A stretch of DNA of 64,000 nucleotides from the NCBI RefSeq assembly GCF_033115175.1, contig NC_084831.1:10450540-10514539 (forward strand), written 5' to 3'. A program made the position numbers and the translations under genes. Shown here piece by piece: positions 1 through 41,640 of this stretch (within the stretch, counting starts at the first letter, position 1; every line of letters starts with the position of its first letter). The notes under the pieces were generated by a model. The model was not told where the DNA came from. It saw nothing but the letters and a program-made list of their open reading frames with translations, and did not search any database. This stretch comes from Lepus europaeus. Its lineage: Eukaryota; Chordata; Mammalia; Lagomorpha; Leporidae.

Positions 1-29404
<29,404 letters not shown>

Positions 29405-29860
29405 AGCAAGGTCACCCCGGCGGGCCACGGGTCTCCGTGAGTGGGTGTGACTCTCCCATGTCCTCCTCCATGTCCCAGTGCTAAGCCGCCTTAGTAGGAC
29501 GTTAAAGATTGTTACCCTAGTGTTGTGCTTTCTAGATCGCTTTGTACAATATCGTACTTGGGGGTCTGTTGGGGGAGGGCTTCCTGGTAAAAGTAGCTAT
29601 GAATGTATGCACACTCAGGTGTAGGAAGAACAGACATGTGTAACTCAGGCCAGCTGGACGCACTGTCACGGTCCCACGCTGGGGTCACAGGCTGCTCCAG
29701 CCTCCCACTCCAGGGGCCCCGAGACACCCCCCCATGCAGAAAATCCAAGACTTGTGCTGGAGCCACAGGTTAGGTTAGGAGCCTCAGGGCTGCCCAGGCG
29801 ATGACACAGCATGTCCGTATCTGAGTTTATTATAATAAATTTAGATACCAATACGTTCAT
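29405..29860 (+). other. FHAD1: probable FHAD1 3'UTR
   Basis: Non-repetitive sequence follows the stop, with a canonical AATAAA at 29834-29839. The exact cleavage site cannot be seen. The assignment depends on the last exon being correct. Confidence 0.45.
29834..29839 (+). terminator. candidate poly(A) signal AATAAA for FHAD1
   Basis: This is the first AATAAA downstream of the FHAD1 stop, about 430 bases into the UTR, in an AT-rich context (tataataaattt). Confidence 0.45.
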
Positions 29861-29924
29861 CACTTCTGTCATCATGACAGACATGTATGTGTCACTGTGC
29901 AGTTTTCTTATTAAATTTTATCCT

Positions 29925-30045
29925 AACCCTAGGAAGTAAATGGTAAAGTGGTTCCCATTTTACAGATGGGGACACTGAGGCCCACAGGGTAAATCTGCTG
30001 AAAATCACACAGCTAGCCGATCCAGAGGTTTGGGTCTTGAACCCG
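29925..30045 (+). mobile_element. MIR fragment
   Basis: Its order is cccattttacagatggggac, actgaggcccacaggg, cacacagctagccgatccag and gggtcttgaacccgag. Confidence 0.75.
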
Positions 30046-30290
30046 AGTTTCTCATTTCATCTCATCCTGTCCAATATTCTACCATACCAAGATGGCCCCA
30101 TAGCTCCACCCCAGGCCACAAAGATCAAGTTCACGAACTGCCCAGATGGCCATGCTCCCTTCTCATGGTGTTTGGAGAGACCCTCGCTTTCCTGACTGCC
30201 TTTTCCATGCCACCCGTCCACTCATCGGCTCACTGCTTTCTTGGTCGCCCGGGCAGCTAAGCCAAACAGGAGGATCAGCCAGAAGTCATC

Positions 30291-30637
30291 ACCATGATTT
30301 TTTTTTTTCTTTTTGACAGGCAGAGTGGACAGTGAGAGAGAGAGACAGAGAGAAAGGTCTTCCTTTGCCGTTGGTTCACCCTCCAATGGCCGCTGCGGCC
30401 GGTGCATCTCGCTGATCTGAAGCCAGGAGCCAGGTGCTTCTCCTGGTCTCCCATGGGGTGCAGGGCCCAAGGACCTGGGCCATCCTCCACTGCACTCCCT
30501 GGCCACAGCAGAGAGCTGGCCTGGAAGAGGGGCAACTGGGACAGAATCCGGCGCCCTGACCGGGACTAGAACCCGGTGTGCCGGCACCACTAGGCGGAGG
30601 ATTAGCCTATTGAGCCACGGCGCCAGCCATGATTTGT
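30291..30637 (-). mobile_element. C-repeat SINE with ccatgattt duplication
   Basis: The body runs from a T tract at ~30300 to gccacggcgccagcc at 30627. Flanking ccatgattt at 30292-30300 and 30628-30636 suggests a short target-site duplication. Confidence 0.88.
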
Positions 30638-30712
30638 TTTTTATTTTTGAAAAACCACAATAATTTTTTTATATTTTAAAACAAAACATTTTTTTTTAGA
30701 AATGGCTGATTC

Positions 30713-30756
30713 TTTTTAAAGATTGATTTGTTTGAAAGGCAGAGTTACAGGGGTAG

Positions 30757-30800
<44 letters not shown>

Positions 30801-31057
30801 CTTCCATCCAATGGTTCACTCCCCAAATGACTGCAATGGCCAGAGCTGTGCAGATCCAAAGCCAGGAGCCAGGAGCTTCCTCCAGGTCTCCCACAGGCGT
30901 GCAGGGGCCCAAGGACTTGGGCCATCTTCTACTGCTTTCCCAGGCCATAGCAGAGAGCTGGATCAGAAGTGGAGCAGCTGGGACTTGAACCAGCATCCAT
31001 ATGGGATACTAGCACTGCAGGCAGCCGCTTGGTCTACTACACCACAGTGCCGGTCCC
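30713..31057 (-). mobile_element. lagomorph C-repeat SINE
   Basis: It runs from tttaaagattgatttgtttg and a (GA)n tract to ctactacaccacagtgccgg. Confidence 0.92.
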
Positions 31058-31811
31058 TAAAACATATTCGTTACACAGATGAGAACTAGGGAAAGACAGG
31101 AGAGACTGTGTGATAGTGCCCAGGAGGCACACCTTACCCAAGGTCAGGATCTAAAGTCGATGAGAAAGGTGAGCTTCCCTGGGCCCTGAGAATGCTCTGG
31201 AAAGCCCTAGAAATGTTCCATGAAGAACCTGAGGGGTTTTAGGCCGGGCCACACCCCCAAAGTCCAAAACAACAAGTTTCTTTCTGCAGCACCAGAACAG
31301 ATCCCTTGGATAAACAGCATTCCAACAGCTGACTTGCCTTTGGAAGCCACATTGTGTGTGCAATATGGTGCTTGCTTGTTGAACGTGCATGTTTGGAAAT
31401 GCGGAAGCTAAATAAAATGCCTGTGTGTCTCCACCATATTTCAAGTCTTTCAAAGGCAGCAATTTGTTCTGAACAAGGTAATCTTCTGGGTGTCTCTTCA
31501 GCCACACCCTCCCTTTCCCTGAAAATGCACCCCCACCCCCATCAGCCTTGCCCTATATAATGCTGCTGCTTAGGCGCCGCTGATTGGCTGGATGGAGAAA
31601 CCCAACCCAAGCCAGACCAATCAGATTTCCCTCTTAATTCAAGCCAGGCCAATTGGCATCTCTGTCTTCGGTATTTCAAAGTGGGACACTGGCCACCATT
31701 CAGGTTAGTGATGCTGGAGTTGAGAGTCTCAGAGCCGTTCCAGGTTCCGGAGCTGGAGCTGCCACGTTCCTCTCATGTCCCGAAAAACCACGCCATCCGT
31801 GGAGAAGACGT

Positions 31812-32048
31812 GGGGCCAGCATGGTGGCTCTGCAGGTTAAGCCACTGCCATTTCCAGCCCCTGCTGCTCCACTTCACGTGCAACTTCCTGCCAATGCGCA
31901 GGATGGAGTTCCTGGCTCCTGGCTCCTGGCTTCAGCCTGGCATAGTCCTGGCTGTTGCAGCCATTTGGGGCATGAATGAGCCCACGGAAGATCTCTCTGT
32001 CTCTCACTCTGCCCTTAGAACAAATACATAAATAAGTGTTTTTTTAAA
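31812..32048 (+). mobile_element. C-repeat SINE, internally deleted
   Basis: It begins ggggccagcatggtggctct and ends acaaatacataaataagtg. The middle (tgggaaagcagtgg region) is missing. Confidence 0.85.
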
Positions 32049-32284
32049 GGGGGGAAATGGAGAAGACTGGAGATGTGCAACAAGTAGAGATGAGGAACCA
32101 TGGAGCCCAGGGCGACAGTGCAGCCGATCCTGCAGGTCCTACAGAGCAGAGACCACATCTGCTTATCACTACTTACTCATCACGTTCCTCTGCTATATGG
32201 GCTGAGGGCTAAACGCCTTGATTTTCCTGTCTCCCTTGCAGCCAGGGAGGCCATATTATACAGAGCTGGCCAGTGACATAAAGG

Positions 32285-32403
32285 GCACTTCATAGAGTTT
32301 GTAGATAAGGGGAATTAAAAGATTTTGGCGCAAGAAAAAATGTGAAATCCATGCATAGTTTTTCCGTAATGTGCATTTTCCATGAATTTTTTGGAAGTCC
32401 TTC
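32285..32403 (-). mobile_element. short MITE-like repeat, copy 3
   Basis: It shares aaatccatgcatagtttttc and ttttccatgaattttttgga with copies 1 and 2. It begins cacttcatagagtttgtag. Confidence 0.6.
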
Positions 32404-32819
32404 ATATAAGCAAAAGCCCCTGGGGAGGACCCTCCTTCTGGGATTCAAGACTTCGTCAGGAGGAGGCTCTTGCCCGCTGTTCCTTTGCTGTGTCTCCTTT
32501 TCATCCCTGGGACATGCACTTGGAGCTGGAGCAGCCATCTTGGGAGTCCCATGCAACAAGCGAGACACCAGGCCCTGCCTGATGATGACAAGGGAGTAGG
32601 AGGACAAGAAGGCCTGGGTGGGTGCCTGGTGCCCCAGTGAGATCTGAACCCTGGCTGACCTGCTACCTCTGCACATTCTGTAAGACCAGTAAGTGGCTAC
32701 CTGTCCAAGCCACTGCAGTCAGGAGTCTATGTTTGTATGGAGCAAACCACTCAAAACAGCGACTTAACATGACTGCTATTATTTCTCATGACCTCAGGGG
32801 TCAAGCTCAGCACCTTTTG

Positions 32820-33106
32820 ACATTGTTGTTGAGACACCAAAAGAGAGAGAGAGACAGAGATAGCCCCCATATAGTGGCTCATTCCGCAGATGCCCACAAT
32901 GGCTAAGACTGAGCCAGGGCCAGAGCCGGGACCCAGGAATGCAATCCAGGTCTCCCGTGAAAGAGGGAGGAATCCAACCATTTGGGCCATCCGTGCTGCC
33001 TCTCTCGGTCTGCATTATCAGGAGTAGAGCTGGGGCTGGAACCCAGGCACTGTGAAATGGGATGCAGGTATTCCAACCTCTGGCATAACCACCAGGCCAA
33101 ACCAGG
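32820..33106 (-). mobile_element. C-repeat SINE, diverged
   Basis: It runs from a gagagagagagacagagatag purine stretch, through gtggctcattccgcagatgc, to gcataaccaccaggccaaac. Confidence 0.75.
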
Positions 33107-33194
33107 CTTGGCACGTTCACTGGCCTGTGACAGCTTTGACTGTGGCGGGATGGGTTAGGATGGCCTCATCCCATGGCAGATCTGGGTTAGAATA

Positions 33195-33410
33195 GGTTGG
33201 GTTAAGGCACAGTTCTCAACCTGGGGGTGATTTGGCACCCCTGAAGACACTTGGCAGTCAGTATCTGAGAATAACTTCGGGTGCTACTGTCTGTAGTGGG
33301 CAGAGGCCAAGGACACCGCCAACCATCCTACGATGAATGCACAGAGCAACTCCCACAACAAAGAATTCTTTGATCTGACGTCAGTAGCAGCAAGGTTGCA
33401 AAACCTGGAC
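33195..33410 (+). mobile_element. MER5A-like hAT fragment
   Basis: The segment cagttctcaacctgggggtg, then gatttggcacccctgaagac, gggtgctactgtctgtagtg, ggcagaggccaaggacaccg and cacaacaaagaattctttg follows MER5A order. Confidence 0.75.
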
Positions 33411-35055
33411 GAGAAAGGTCTTCAGCTGGGTGGTTTGCTCTTTCTCAATTCACTCATCACCTGCCGAGCCAGACCAGGCTTGTCCACGTAGGGGAGGTCA
33501 CAGGCTCCCAAGGGCACAAGTACTTTTCACTTCCCTGTTTGCCTTGTGTTTATTAAAATCCCATCAGGCAAAGCCAGAATCAGTGTGGGCGGAGCCCCGA
33601 ATTTTTGGGCTCTACCCTTGCTGGGTTTCCTTATGCGAAGGTGAGTATACTCCCAGCTGACACAGACGGAGAAGATTACCTTGATTCCTGGTGACTCTCT
33701 GGTCCCAGTTCCTTCCTTGGGAAGGCCAGCTCTTGGGTTCCACTAGGACCCTTTGTATCACTCCAGATTCCTTGGTTGCAAACAACAGAAGCCTCCTGTA
33801 GCTAACACAGGCAGAAAGGGATTCTGTGGAAGGTTAGGGAACCACAGGCCATGCAAAGCTTGAGTCTGGCTCGGACAGACAGAGCCGGTTTTCTATTCCC
33901 TTAGATGCCCCCTTTTTGCTTCAGCTGCTTTGAGGATCTGTCATTTGCAAGCAAACCGGCCTTTACTAACGCCCTGTGCTATATCACGCGGCAGGGCGGG
34001 CGGGTGGGGGCAGGGGGAGGGGAGTAGTGGTCTGGGATCGTACCCAGGTACAGCAAGATCTCCCAATCTGCTGATCCTCCACGAAGCTGAGACAAACCAC
34101 TCCCTCCCACCCTGGCCATGGGAGCCTGCCTGGATTCTCCAATTCGTGACTCTGCGGAGAAGGTGCCCTTCTCTGGCAAGGTGGCAGCTTCGGCAGCCGC
34201 CTGCTGTTACAGAAACCAGCGTCAGAAACGCCTTGGGGGGCAGGGGGGGTATCGCTTCTGGATCCACGTTCCACGAGGCGCTCCTGGGGAGCGCAGTGTC
34301 TTCGAGTGCTTTAGGGGCTTGGGCAGGAAAGCAATGCACTAAACATGAGAGGAAACCCACAACCCACTCGTGCTGCCGGTCCCTCTTCTCTGGGCCGAGG
34401 GCTTCTGCCCCAGGGAGAGCAGGCAGCTTCGGCAGATCAGCTTGGCCTCGCTTCCATCAAGATGTGCCGCTTGCGTCCGTCTGCTCGGTGTCCCGGGTTA
34501 TTTTGGGCCGATGCGTGACCTTATGTGCCTGCTTTTGTTTTTAAACATTTTTCTTTGCCCATCTGTTCCTCCAGGAGCCCACTGCAATGCCTGTGTCCCG
34601 TGGTGGGAAGCACGAGTGGGTTCCTTGTTTTGGGCTTTCTCTCCTCTTTAGCGAGCTGCGTTCTTTCCTGGAGACCCTAAAATATTGGGTGCAGAAATGT
34701 TATCCTCTGGCTAACTGGGCTTTCCAGAGTGACCGGAGGTGCCCTTTGGAGAACTTCTATGATTTCCAATCAGCCTGCATTCATTCAGGCAAAAAAAAAA
34801 ACCAGGGGTGCCTACTGCGTGCAGGGCACTGACGCTGCTGTGCTAGGCCTCATGGCTTTGGCCTCTGTGCCCACGCGCATGCTCTGATCTACTGCTTTAA
34901 CCGGAAAGGAGTTGGAATCATTAATATCCTGGTACGTCGCCCAGGAGCACTGCCTTTGACATTCGCGTTGCTTTTTAGCTTTCTGTGGCATCACTACTGG
35001 GCGTGCTTGGAAGACAGCTGCCTACAGTCGCGACCCTCTTCTGGGTCAATAACTG
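33411..35055 (+). other. intergenic FHAD1-EFHD2, unique stretch
   Basis: An L2-like fragment is possible at ~34780-34850. No exon is recognised. Confidence 0.4.
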
Positions 35056-35255
35056 GCATTTAATGACCAATAATAGCAACTACTTTTTATAGTGCCCTTC
35101 CCGCTGCCAGGCGCTGCGAGCCGTGGCCCAGACTCGATCCTGCTCAGTCCCCACCACGTGCACCCCTCCTGTTCCCCCTGCAAGGCGACACGTCAAGGTG
35201 GGTAACTTGCCCAGGGTCACGGAGCAGATATGGAACCCGGGCTCCAGAGCCTTAG
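35056..35255 (+). mobile_element. MIR element
   Basis: The segment ctttttatagtgcccttccc, then gctgccaggcgctgcgagcc, ggtgggtaacttgcccaggg and tcacggagcagatatggaac is MIR. Confidence 0.75.
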
Positions 35256-35324
35256 CCACTCTGGGATATAACTTTCCTCGGGGAAGCCCGATAGCCAACT
35301 GGGTTTCTCCAAGTCGATGCAGAG

Positions 35325-35505
35325 CGGGTTGGCGACCTTTTCTGTATAGGGCCATTGAGCTCCAATGACCAAAGGCTCCCTGTTGCTGTTGCTGCTACCC
35401 AGATGATGGGTACATGAATGAGCATGGCTGTGTTCCAATAAAACTTTATTTATAAAACAGGCAGTGGGCCAGATTCACCAACTCCCATGTTAAACTGTCG
35501 TCCAG
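35325..35505 (-). mobile_element. hAT (Charlie-like) DNA transposon fragment
   Basis: The segment gtacatgaatgagcatggct, then gtgttccaataaaactttat and aacaggcagtgggccagatt is the hallmark of an old hAT element. The family name is from memory. Confidence 0.65.
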
Positions 35506-35663
35506 ACTAGAAGATTAGTATCCGCATGGCCACTGCCTGCCTTGGGAGCCAGATTCTGCTCTGTATCATTGACAGCATCTGTGAGATTTGGCCATGTGCC
35601 TCTCACTGCACTAAACACGTCAGTTTCTCAGTCCCCTCCAGTACTCTCAAGGTAGGTAGCCCA

Positions 35664-36029
35664 GGGGCCGGTGCTGTGGCATAGTGGATAAAAGCTGCCG
35701 CCTGCAGGGCTGGTATCCCATATGGGCACTGGTTCGAGATCTGGCTGCTCCACTTCTGATCCAGCTCCCTGCTACTGCACCTGGGAAAGCAGTGGAGGAT
35801 GGCCCAAGTGCCTGGGCCCCTGCACCCATGTGGGAGACCTGGAAGAAGCTCCTGGCTTCAGGTTGGCCCAGCTCCAGTCATCGTGGCCATTTGGGGAGTG
35901 AAACCAGGGAGTCATAGATTTCCTCTCTCTCTCTCTCTCTCTGCCTCTCTCTCTCTCTCTCTCTCTGCCACCCCCCCCCCCCCGTAACTCTGCCTTTCAA
36001 GTAAAATAAATAAATCTTTAAAAAAAAAA
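35664..36029 (+). mobile_element. C-repeat SINE, first of a tandem pair
   Basis: It is full length: ggggccggtgctgtggcata head, CT tract, C run and aaataaataaatctttaaaa tail. It is immediately followed by another copy. Confidence 0.95.
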
Positions 36030-36033
36030 TGCT

Positions 36034-36372
36034 GGGGCCAGCACTGTGGTGCAGTGGGTTAACGCCCTGGCCTGAAGCGCCGGCATCCCATTTGGGTGCC
36101 AGTTCTAATCCTGGCTGCTCCACTTCTGATCCAGCTCCCTGCTACTGCACCTGGGAAAGCAGTAGAAGATGGCCCAAGTCCTTGGGCCCCTGCACCCACA
36201 TGGGAGACCCGGAAGAAGCTCCTGGCTCCTGGTTTCGGATCGGCGCAGTTCTGGCTGTTGCGGCCAATTGGGGAGTGAACCATTGGATGGAAGACCCCCC
36301 CCCCCCCCAGCTCTCGCTCTCTGCCTCTTCTCTGTGTAACTCTTTCAAGTAAATAAATATATTTTTTAAAAT
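36034..36372 (+). mobile_element. C-repeat SINE, second of a tandem pair
   Basis: It is full length, from ggggccagcactgtggtgca to aagtaaataaatatatttt. The word aatgctg flanks both ends (~36027 and ~36370), suggesting insertion at the first copy's tail. Confidence 0.95.
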
Positions 36373-36889
36373 GCTGCCTTCATGACACAGCCCTTTCTCT
36401 AAGCCTCCCCTCTCTGACTTACCTGCCCCTGCTGGGGGTCACCTGCTTGCTTTAATTATACTGAGGTCAGGGGCCGGCCCGGGCACCACACTGTTTTTCA
36501 GTGGACTGCACCTGTCTGCATCGGTGCCTTAGGTGTTAATTTTACAAGGTCCCCTTCAGCGTCCCCCGTGTTGGTCCTATGCCTGCACCTCCCATCTACC
36601 CCTTCCGCCTTATCTGCTGAGCAGAGAGCTGCTCCAGGCACCTGATGTCCAAGGTCCAACGGTCACCTGGCCCCAATCCTTATCTGATGCCGCTGTCCTC
36701 AGAGAAGACCAGGGACAGACACTTGAGAAGATTGTTTTTAAGAGCTGCTGACTTGTGTGGAGTCATGCGGGTGCACAGAGGTGTCCCTGGAGCGGCTCCT
36801 CTTTCTTAGCAGTGACCTTGGGACCTAGAAAGGGGCCACCTGATGCTCTGGAGGACACTGAGGAAACGTCCACTCTGCGCCCAGCCCTC

Positions 36890-37015
36890 AGGCAGAGCAA
36901 GCCCTCGTGCAGTCAGTCAGCAAACATTTCTCCAGCACTCGCCTCGGGCCAGAAGCCCCAGTGCTGGCCACTGAGGATCCTAAGTTGAGCCAAACAGGTG
37001 CCTGCCCTCCCCACC
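36890..37015 (+). mobile_element. possible L2-type fragment
   Basis: The segment gtcagtcagcaaacatttct, then ccagcactcgcctcgggcca and agccaaacaggtgcctgccc resembles LINE2. Confidence 0.4.
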
Positions 37016-38460
37016 CCCCAGCGGGGGAGCCATGCTTGCGGGGTGGTGAGAGAGAAGGTTACCTTGTTAACACTTCATTATGAAGGGGAAGTGCTGGGTC
37101 CCAACTGGGAGGGGGAGTCAGCCTCTCTGTCACCCACTGTGGGGTCCAATAAAGCTCACGGGAGGACCAGTACCCCAGCACCCCAGGGCCAGCACTCTGC
37201 ATGCTCGCGTCTGATTGGCAGCACTCCATTCTCATGGAGTTGTTATTGTAAGTATGAAAGTCACAGTGGGCTGCCCGGAGCAGCTGGGATGGGCCCCTGG
37301 GCAGGGGAGAGGGGCACTGCAGAGCAACCTGGCTGGGTTGTAAGGTGCCCCTACACACGCTCACTCTTGGGGAGCTTAAAACAGGGCTGAGACAGGCCTG
37401 GCAGGTGCCCCGGCTGGAAATCACTGCTCTGCTTATGACTTCAGAAGCAGAAAACACAGCCAGTTGGGCACGTGCACCCAGCCTGCAAGACCATCTTGGT
37501 TGTCAAGTGGATTCACAGCATCTGAGATAACCACAGACAGAGAGCCCTGCACTAAATTGGCTTCTAATGACCTGCAGATGGGCCCACCTGCAGCTGTGTC
37601 CCCATCAACCTCCCCCTCTTCCTCCTGCCCGACTCAGGGTGCACCAGGCACGTGCCCGTCTGACACCAGCTCCTGCCCCCATGGTGCCCCTGGAATGACC
37701 CCCAGATTTGGCAAGAGATGAGAAAGGCCTGACACTACGCAGGCTCTGACCAGTCCCCTGCTCTTTTGCTCTCTCTCCCTGCCCTCCTATTGCGCCAAGT
37801 GAATATTTGTGCTGGCCTGAACTTTGACCTTTGTGCGTCTTCCTCCATCCGTCAAGATTTCCTGATGGCTGTGGAGTGTTTGTAATGATCCATTAGGAAG
37901 CTGGGATTTGTAAAGTGCCAAGCGAGCCCTGCATTTTATGGGCCAACTTCTTCTCTGACAGCAACCCTAATCCCTTGTTGTTTGCCCAGCATCCGGGGCT
38001 GGAGGGACCACCCAGTTCTGCCAGACTCCGGGATGACCCCAGGGTCCACGCCGTCTCCCCATCACCCAAGAGCCCCTTCCAATCCCTCCCCTGCCCTGTT
38101 TCTACACCCCCACCCCCACCCCCTTTTGGAAGTGCTGTTTTCCTCACTGTGACTTCTCCTCCCCCCTCCCCCCCCCCCCCGAGACCGGAGTTATCCGAGG
38201 AGATGTGGGAGGAAGAGAAGAAACACCAGTCAAGGGTGACTTCAGCCCGCCGAGCTCCCTCGCGCCGGAGCGCCGTCAGGCTTGGCTCTCCACGCCCTTG
38301 CCTCTGCAGAGCTCCTGTGCCAAGAGTGCGGTTTTTCCTGGAGATCATTCTTTCCACATGACCAGATGCCGAGATGTGTCACCAGCCTAGACTGTTTCTT
38401 TCTGCCAGAATCCAGGCTTCAGGCACAGAAGCCAGAGCCATTCAAACATGACTTCCCGGG
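37016..38460 (+). other. intergenic, unique stretch
   Basis: It has a C-rich run at 38160-38180. Nothing gene-like is recognised. Confidence 0.4.
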
Positions 38461-38462
38461 CA

Positions 38463-38778
38463 GGTGTTTGGTGCGGCTAAGACACCACTTGGGACGCCCG
38501 CATCTTCCACACTGGAGTCCTTGCTTGAGCCCCAACAACTCTGCTTCCCATCCAGCTGCCTAACCCTGTGCACCCTGGGAGGCAGCTGGCGGTGGCCTAG
38601 GAAACCCAGAAGGAGTTTCTGATGCTGGCCTGGCCCAGCCCTGGCCATTGCAGGCATTTGGGGAGTGACCCAGCAAAGACTCCTCCCTCTCCCCCTCCTC
38701 TCCCCCTCTCCCCTCTCCCCCTCTCCCCCTCTCCTCTCCCTCTCTCCCCTTTTCAGATAAAATAAAAATGTAAAAGAA
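38463..38778 (+). mobile_element. C-repeat SINE, diverged
   Basis: It runs from gtgtttggtgcggctaagac through ggcatttggggagtgaccca and a cccctctcc tract to agataaaataaaaatgt. Confidence 0.85.
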
Positions 38779-40150
38779 ATAAAGCATGGAAGTGTTTTTT
38801 AAAGACTTTCCCAAAGAAAGAGGCAACTAATATTTCCGGTACATTTCACCTCCATAAAGGGCTCCCCACCCCTTCCCTGATTCCCTGAAAAGTGCTTTTC
38901 CTGAAGCCCAGTGACCTGGGAAGGGGAAATGTTCAAACAAAAGGCAGTCCCCAGCACCCCAGCACCCCAGCACCCCAGCGCGCAGCCCTGGCTTCGGGGC
39001 AGATCCACAGTCGCCTCCAAAGGCAGCGCCCTGGCCCAAGGCCTCTGAAACCGGCAGAGCAGCGGGCAGCTTGAGCGCCTGCCCTGCGGTCAGAGAGCCT
39101 CAGCGCTCTGGAGATCCTGGAAACCCTGCAGGAAAATCAACCCAAGAGATGTAAAAGGCCTCACCCCCGCCTGCCCGGGCAGCATTTCTGGAAGAACCCC
39201 CCAGGCTCCTGCATTCAACGCCCCATTTGCGAACTGCAGATTCCTCCACCCGAGTGGAGTGGCGGTGGTGGCACTTGCCCTCCCTGGCAGGGCCGTGTCC
39301 ACACAAACCGCTTGGATGACTGACACACAGCTGGTCCACAGAATCCAAGCCAAAGCCCCAGGTTTAGCCCGTATGTGAATGTGGTCTTTCAGACGGCAAA
39401 ACTCTCACGTTCTCTCCTCACCATTAAGTTTGCTCCCACATCAAGCAGGTGCAAAGCCATGAGACATCACTTATGCGGGTGAGCAGAGTGTTGAAGGCAA
39501 ATAGCGGCATTGTGGGGAAGGCTCTTGCAGGACCAAGCTGCCCCAAATTCTCCAAAACTTCATCCTGGGCTTTAGAAAAGCAAGATCATTGAAGCCGGGC
39601 GTCTTTGTGGGACACAGAAACCATCTCGCAAACAAATGAACGAAGGCTTCCCATTTTCTGAGGGGCTTTCTTCCTCAATCTCAATCTTTTTAAAATGCCT
39701 TTTAAATGAACTCAGCAATGCTCCTGAACGCAGAAAACTGGTCAGCAGCAGGGGGGCATCTGTCCTGTGCGAATCCCTCTCTCAGCCCACCAAAGGCTCC
39801 TGACCCCACGTCCCCCGTCCCTCGTTTCTCTGCACCTTGGCTGGAGGCGGCTGCTGCACAGGGGGCCCCTCAGCACCGCCCTCACGTTTTAGAGATCATA
39901 CACACAGTGTGGCCACTCCTCCTAGACCAGTGATGCTCTGCCCTCAGTGGGCAGGTTCCTGGGTCTCTCCCCGGAGACCCCTGTGTCTGCCTGGGCTGGC
40001 ACCCCGGAGCCTGTTGGTTCTACCTGGAGCTGCACAGCTGGGCAACTTGGAGGTGACAGATGAGACCACAGACACAAGTCCAATGAGAACTCCCCCGCCC
40101 AGGGGCCTTTGGGGGAGGGTGCCTCTCCCCGGGGACACCAACATGGCAAC
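38779..40150 (+). other. intergenic upstream of EFHD2
   Basis: It contains a short ccccagcac tandem at ~38950-38980. No exon is recognised. Confidence 0.4.
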
Positions 40151-40154
40151 ATCC

Positions 40155-40361
40155 AGGGGTTGGGCAGGGCAGTTAGCCTGGCAATCGGGATGCCTGCATC
40201 CCACATCAGATTGTCTGGGCTGGGTACCTGGTACCTGCCTCCGGTTCCAACTCCAGCTTCCGGCTCACGCAGACCCTGGGAGGCAGAGATGGCGCTAGTG
40301 GTGGGCGATTGGATTGCTGCCATACACCTGGCTTGAGTTCCCTGGACCAGGCTTCAGCAAG

Positions 40362-40408
<47 letters not shown>

Positions 40409-40440
40409 GAATAAAGAAAAATTTAATTAAAGAAAAAATG
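40155..40440 (+). mobile_element. C-repeat SINE with (CT)n tail
   Basis: The segment ttagcctggcaatcgggatg, then cttccggctcacgcagaccc and tgggaggcagagatgg leads to a (CT)n tract at ~40362-40404 and tgatgaataaag. Confidence 0.82.
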
Positions 40441-40479
40441 CAACGCCAAGAGCGGTCTGGCAGCTTGTCACAGGCGACA

Positions 40480-41640
40480 GCTATTCTGCCAAGTCATTCC
40501 TGGGATGCGGCCTGGGGGCAGAGGATCAGCCCGTCCGGCTCCCCGCCCCAGCTGTCTCTTCCGACCCGTCAGCCCCAGCCCCAGGCCCGTGGCAGCTGCT
40601 GGTCCCTTCCCCGTCCCCCTACCCGGGGATCCCGCGGGCTCCTCGGGCCCGCCTTCTTCATACCCCGCCACCTCTCGAACAACCAGGGTTTGTAACGTGG
40701 CGCCGTCTCCACGGCAACCGACAGGGTGTCACCGCCGGGATTATGACTTCAGGCGCGGGGATTCCGAGAAGGGGTTGGGGGCGGCGCCCCCACCCCCACC
40801 TCGCCTCGGCCCCCGCGACCCACGCCCCCACTGCGGGGAGCGCCCGCCACGGCCGCGCTGAGCCCCAGGCTGGGCATGGCGCTGCCGCGCGCGGCCCCCA
40901 GCCCTCGGGGACCGGCGCCCGCGGGCTCCGCAGGCCCGCACCCCTCGAGCGGCGGGGGCCGCGGCGGGGGCGGGCCCCGCAGGCCCTGAGCCCCGCCCCT
41001 GGGGCGGAGCCTGGCGCCGGGGAGTGTCAGGAAGAGGAAGAGCGCGGCGCGCCGAGCAGGGCCGGGCCGAGGCGAGCGCCGCGCGGCCACCATGGCCACG
41101 GACGAGCTGGCCACCAAGCTGAGCCGGCGGCTGCAGATGGAGGACGAGGGCGGTGAGGCCGCGGAGCCGCCGGGGCTGAATGGCGCGGCGGCGGCGGCAG
41201 GGGCGCCCGACGAGGTGGCCGAGGCGCTGGGCAGCGCGGACGACGAGCTGAGCGCCAAGCTGCTGCGGCGCGCGGACCTCAACCAGGGCATCGGCGAGCC
41301 GCAGTCGCCCAGCCGCCGCGTCTTCAACCCCTACACCGAGTTCAAGGAGTTCTCCAGGAAGCAGATCAAGGACATGGAGAAGATGTTCAAGCAGTGAGTG
41401 CGCGCCCGCGCCGGCCCCCGCCCACCCCGCGCCGCCCGCTCGGGCTCCCCGGGACCCCGACCCGCCGAGGCCCCTTCCAGACCGTCCCGAGGCTTGGAGA
41501 CCCGCCACCCCACCACGCGGTTAGGCTGGAGACCCCCCCGGGGCCCTGGCGTGTGACCCCTCCTCTTGGCCATGCCCGCACCCCGTAGGCGCGCTCTCCG
41601 AGTGGGGGGGGGGTCTCCCGGAGGTCCTTAGGGATCATGG
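40480..41640 (+). promoter_or_regulatory. EFHD2: CpG island / EFHD2 promoter region
   Basis: A sharp rise in GC and CpG content (ggcgcggggattccgagaag, gcgcgcggcc, cgccgcgcgg) spans the EFHD2 5'UTR and first exon. No TATA box is seen, as expected of a broad CpG-island promoter. GC-box-like ccccgcccctggggcgg words lie at ~40992-41008. Confidence 0.85.
41092..41393 (+). CDS. EFHD2: EFHD2 coding exon 1
   Basis: It runs from the ATG to donor aagca|gtgagt and codes residues 1-100 plus two bases of Q101. It carries the low-complexity Ala/Glu N-terminus, where small length differences from human occur. Confidence 0.97.

Noticed and set aside
30713-31057. tRNA-like heads of C-repeat SINEs as tRNA genes
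   Set aside because: The heads are tRNA-derived and diverged, attached to SINE bodies; no intact cloverleaf with acceptor stem was seen.
40741-41508. 255-aa minus-strand open frame over EFHD2 exon 1
   Set aside because: It is a shadow of a GC-rich CpG island opposite a known exon; low-complexity Ala/Gly/Arg composition.
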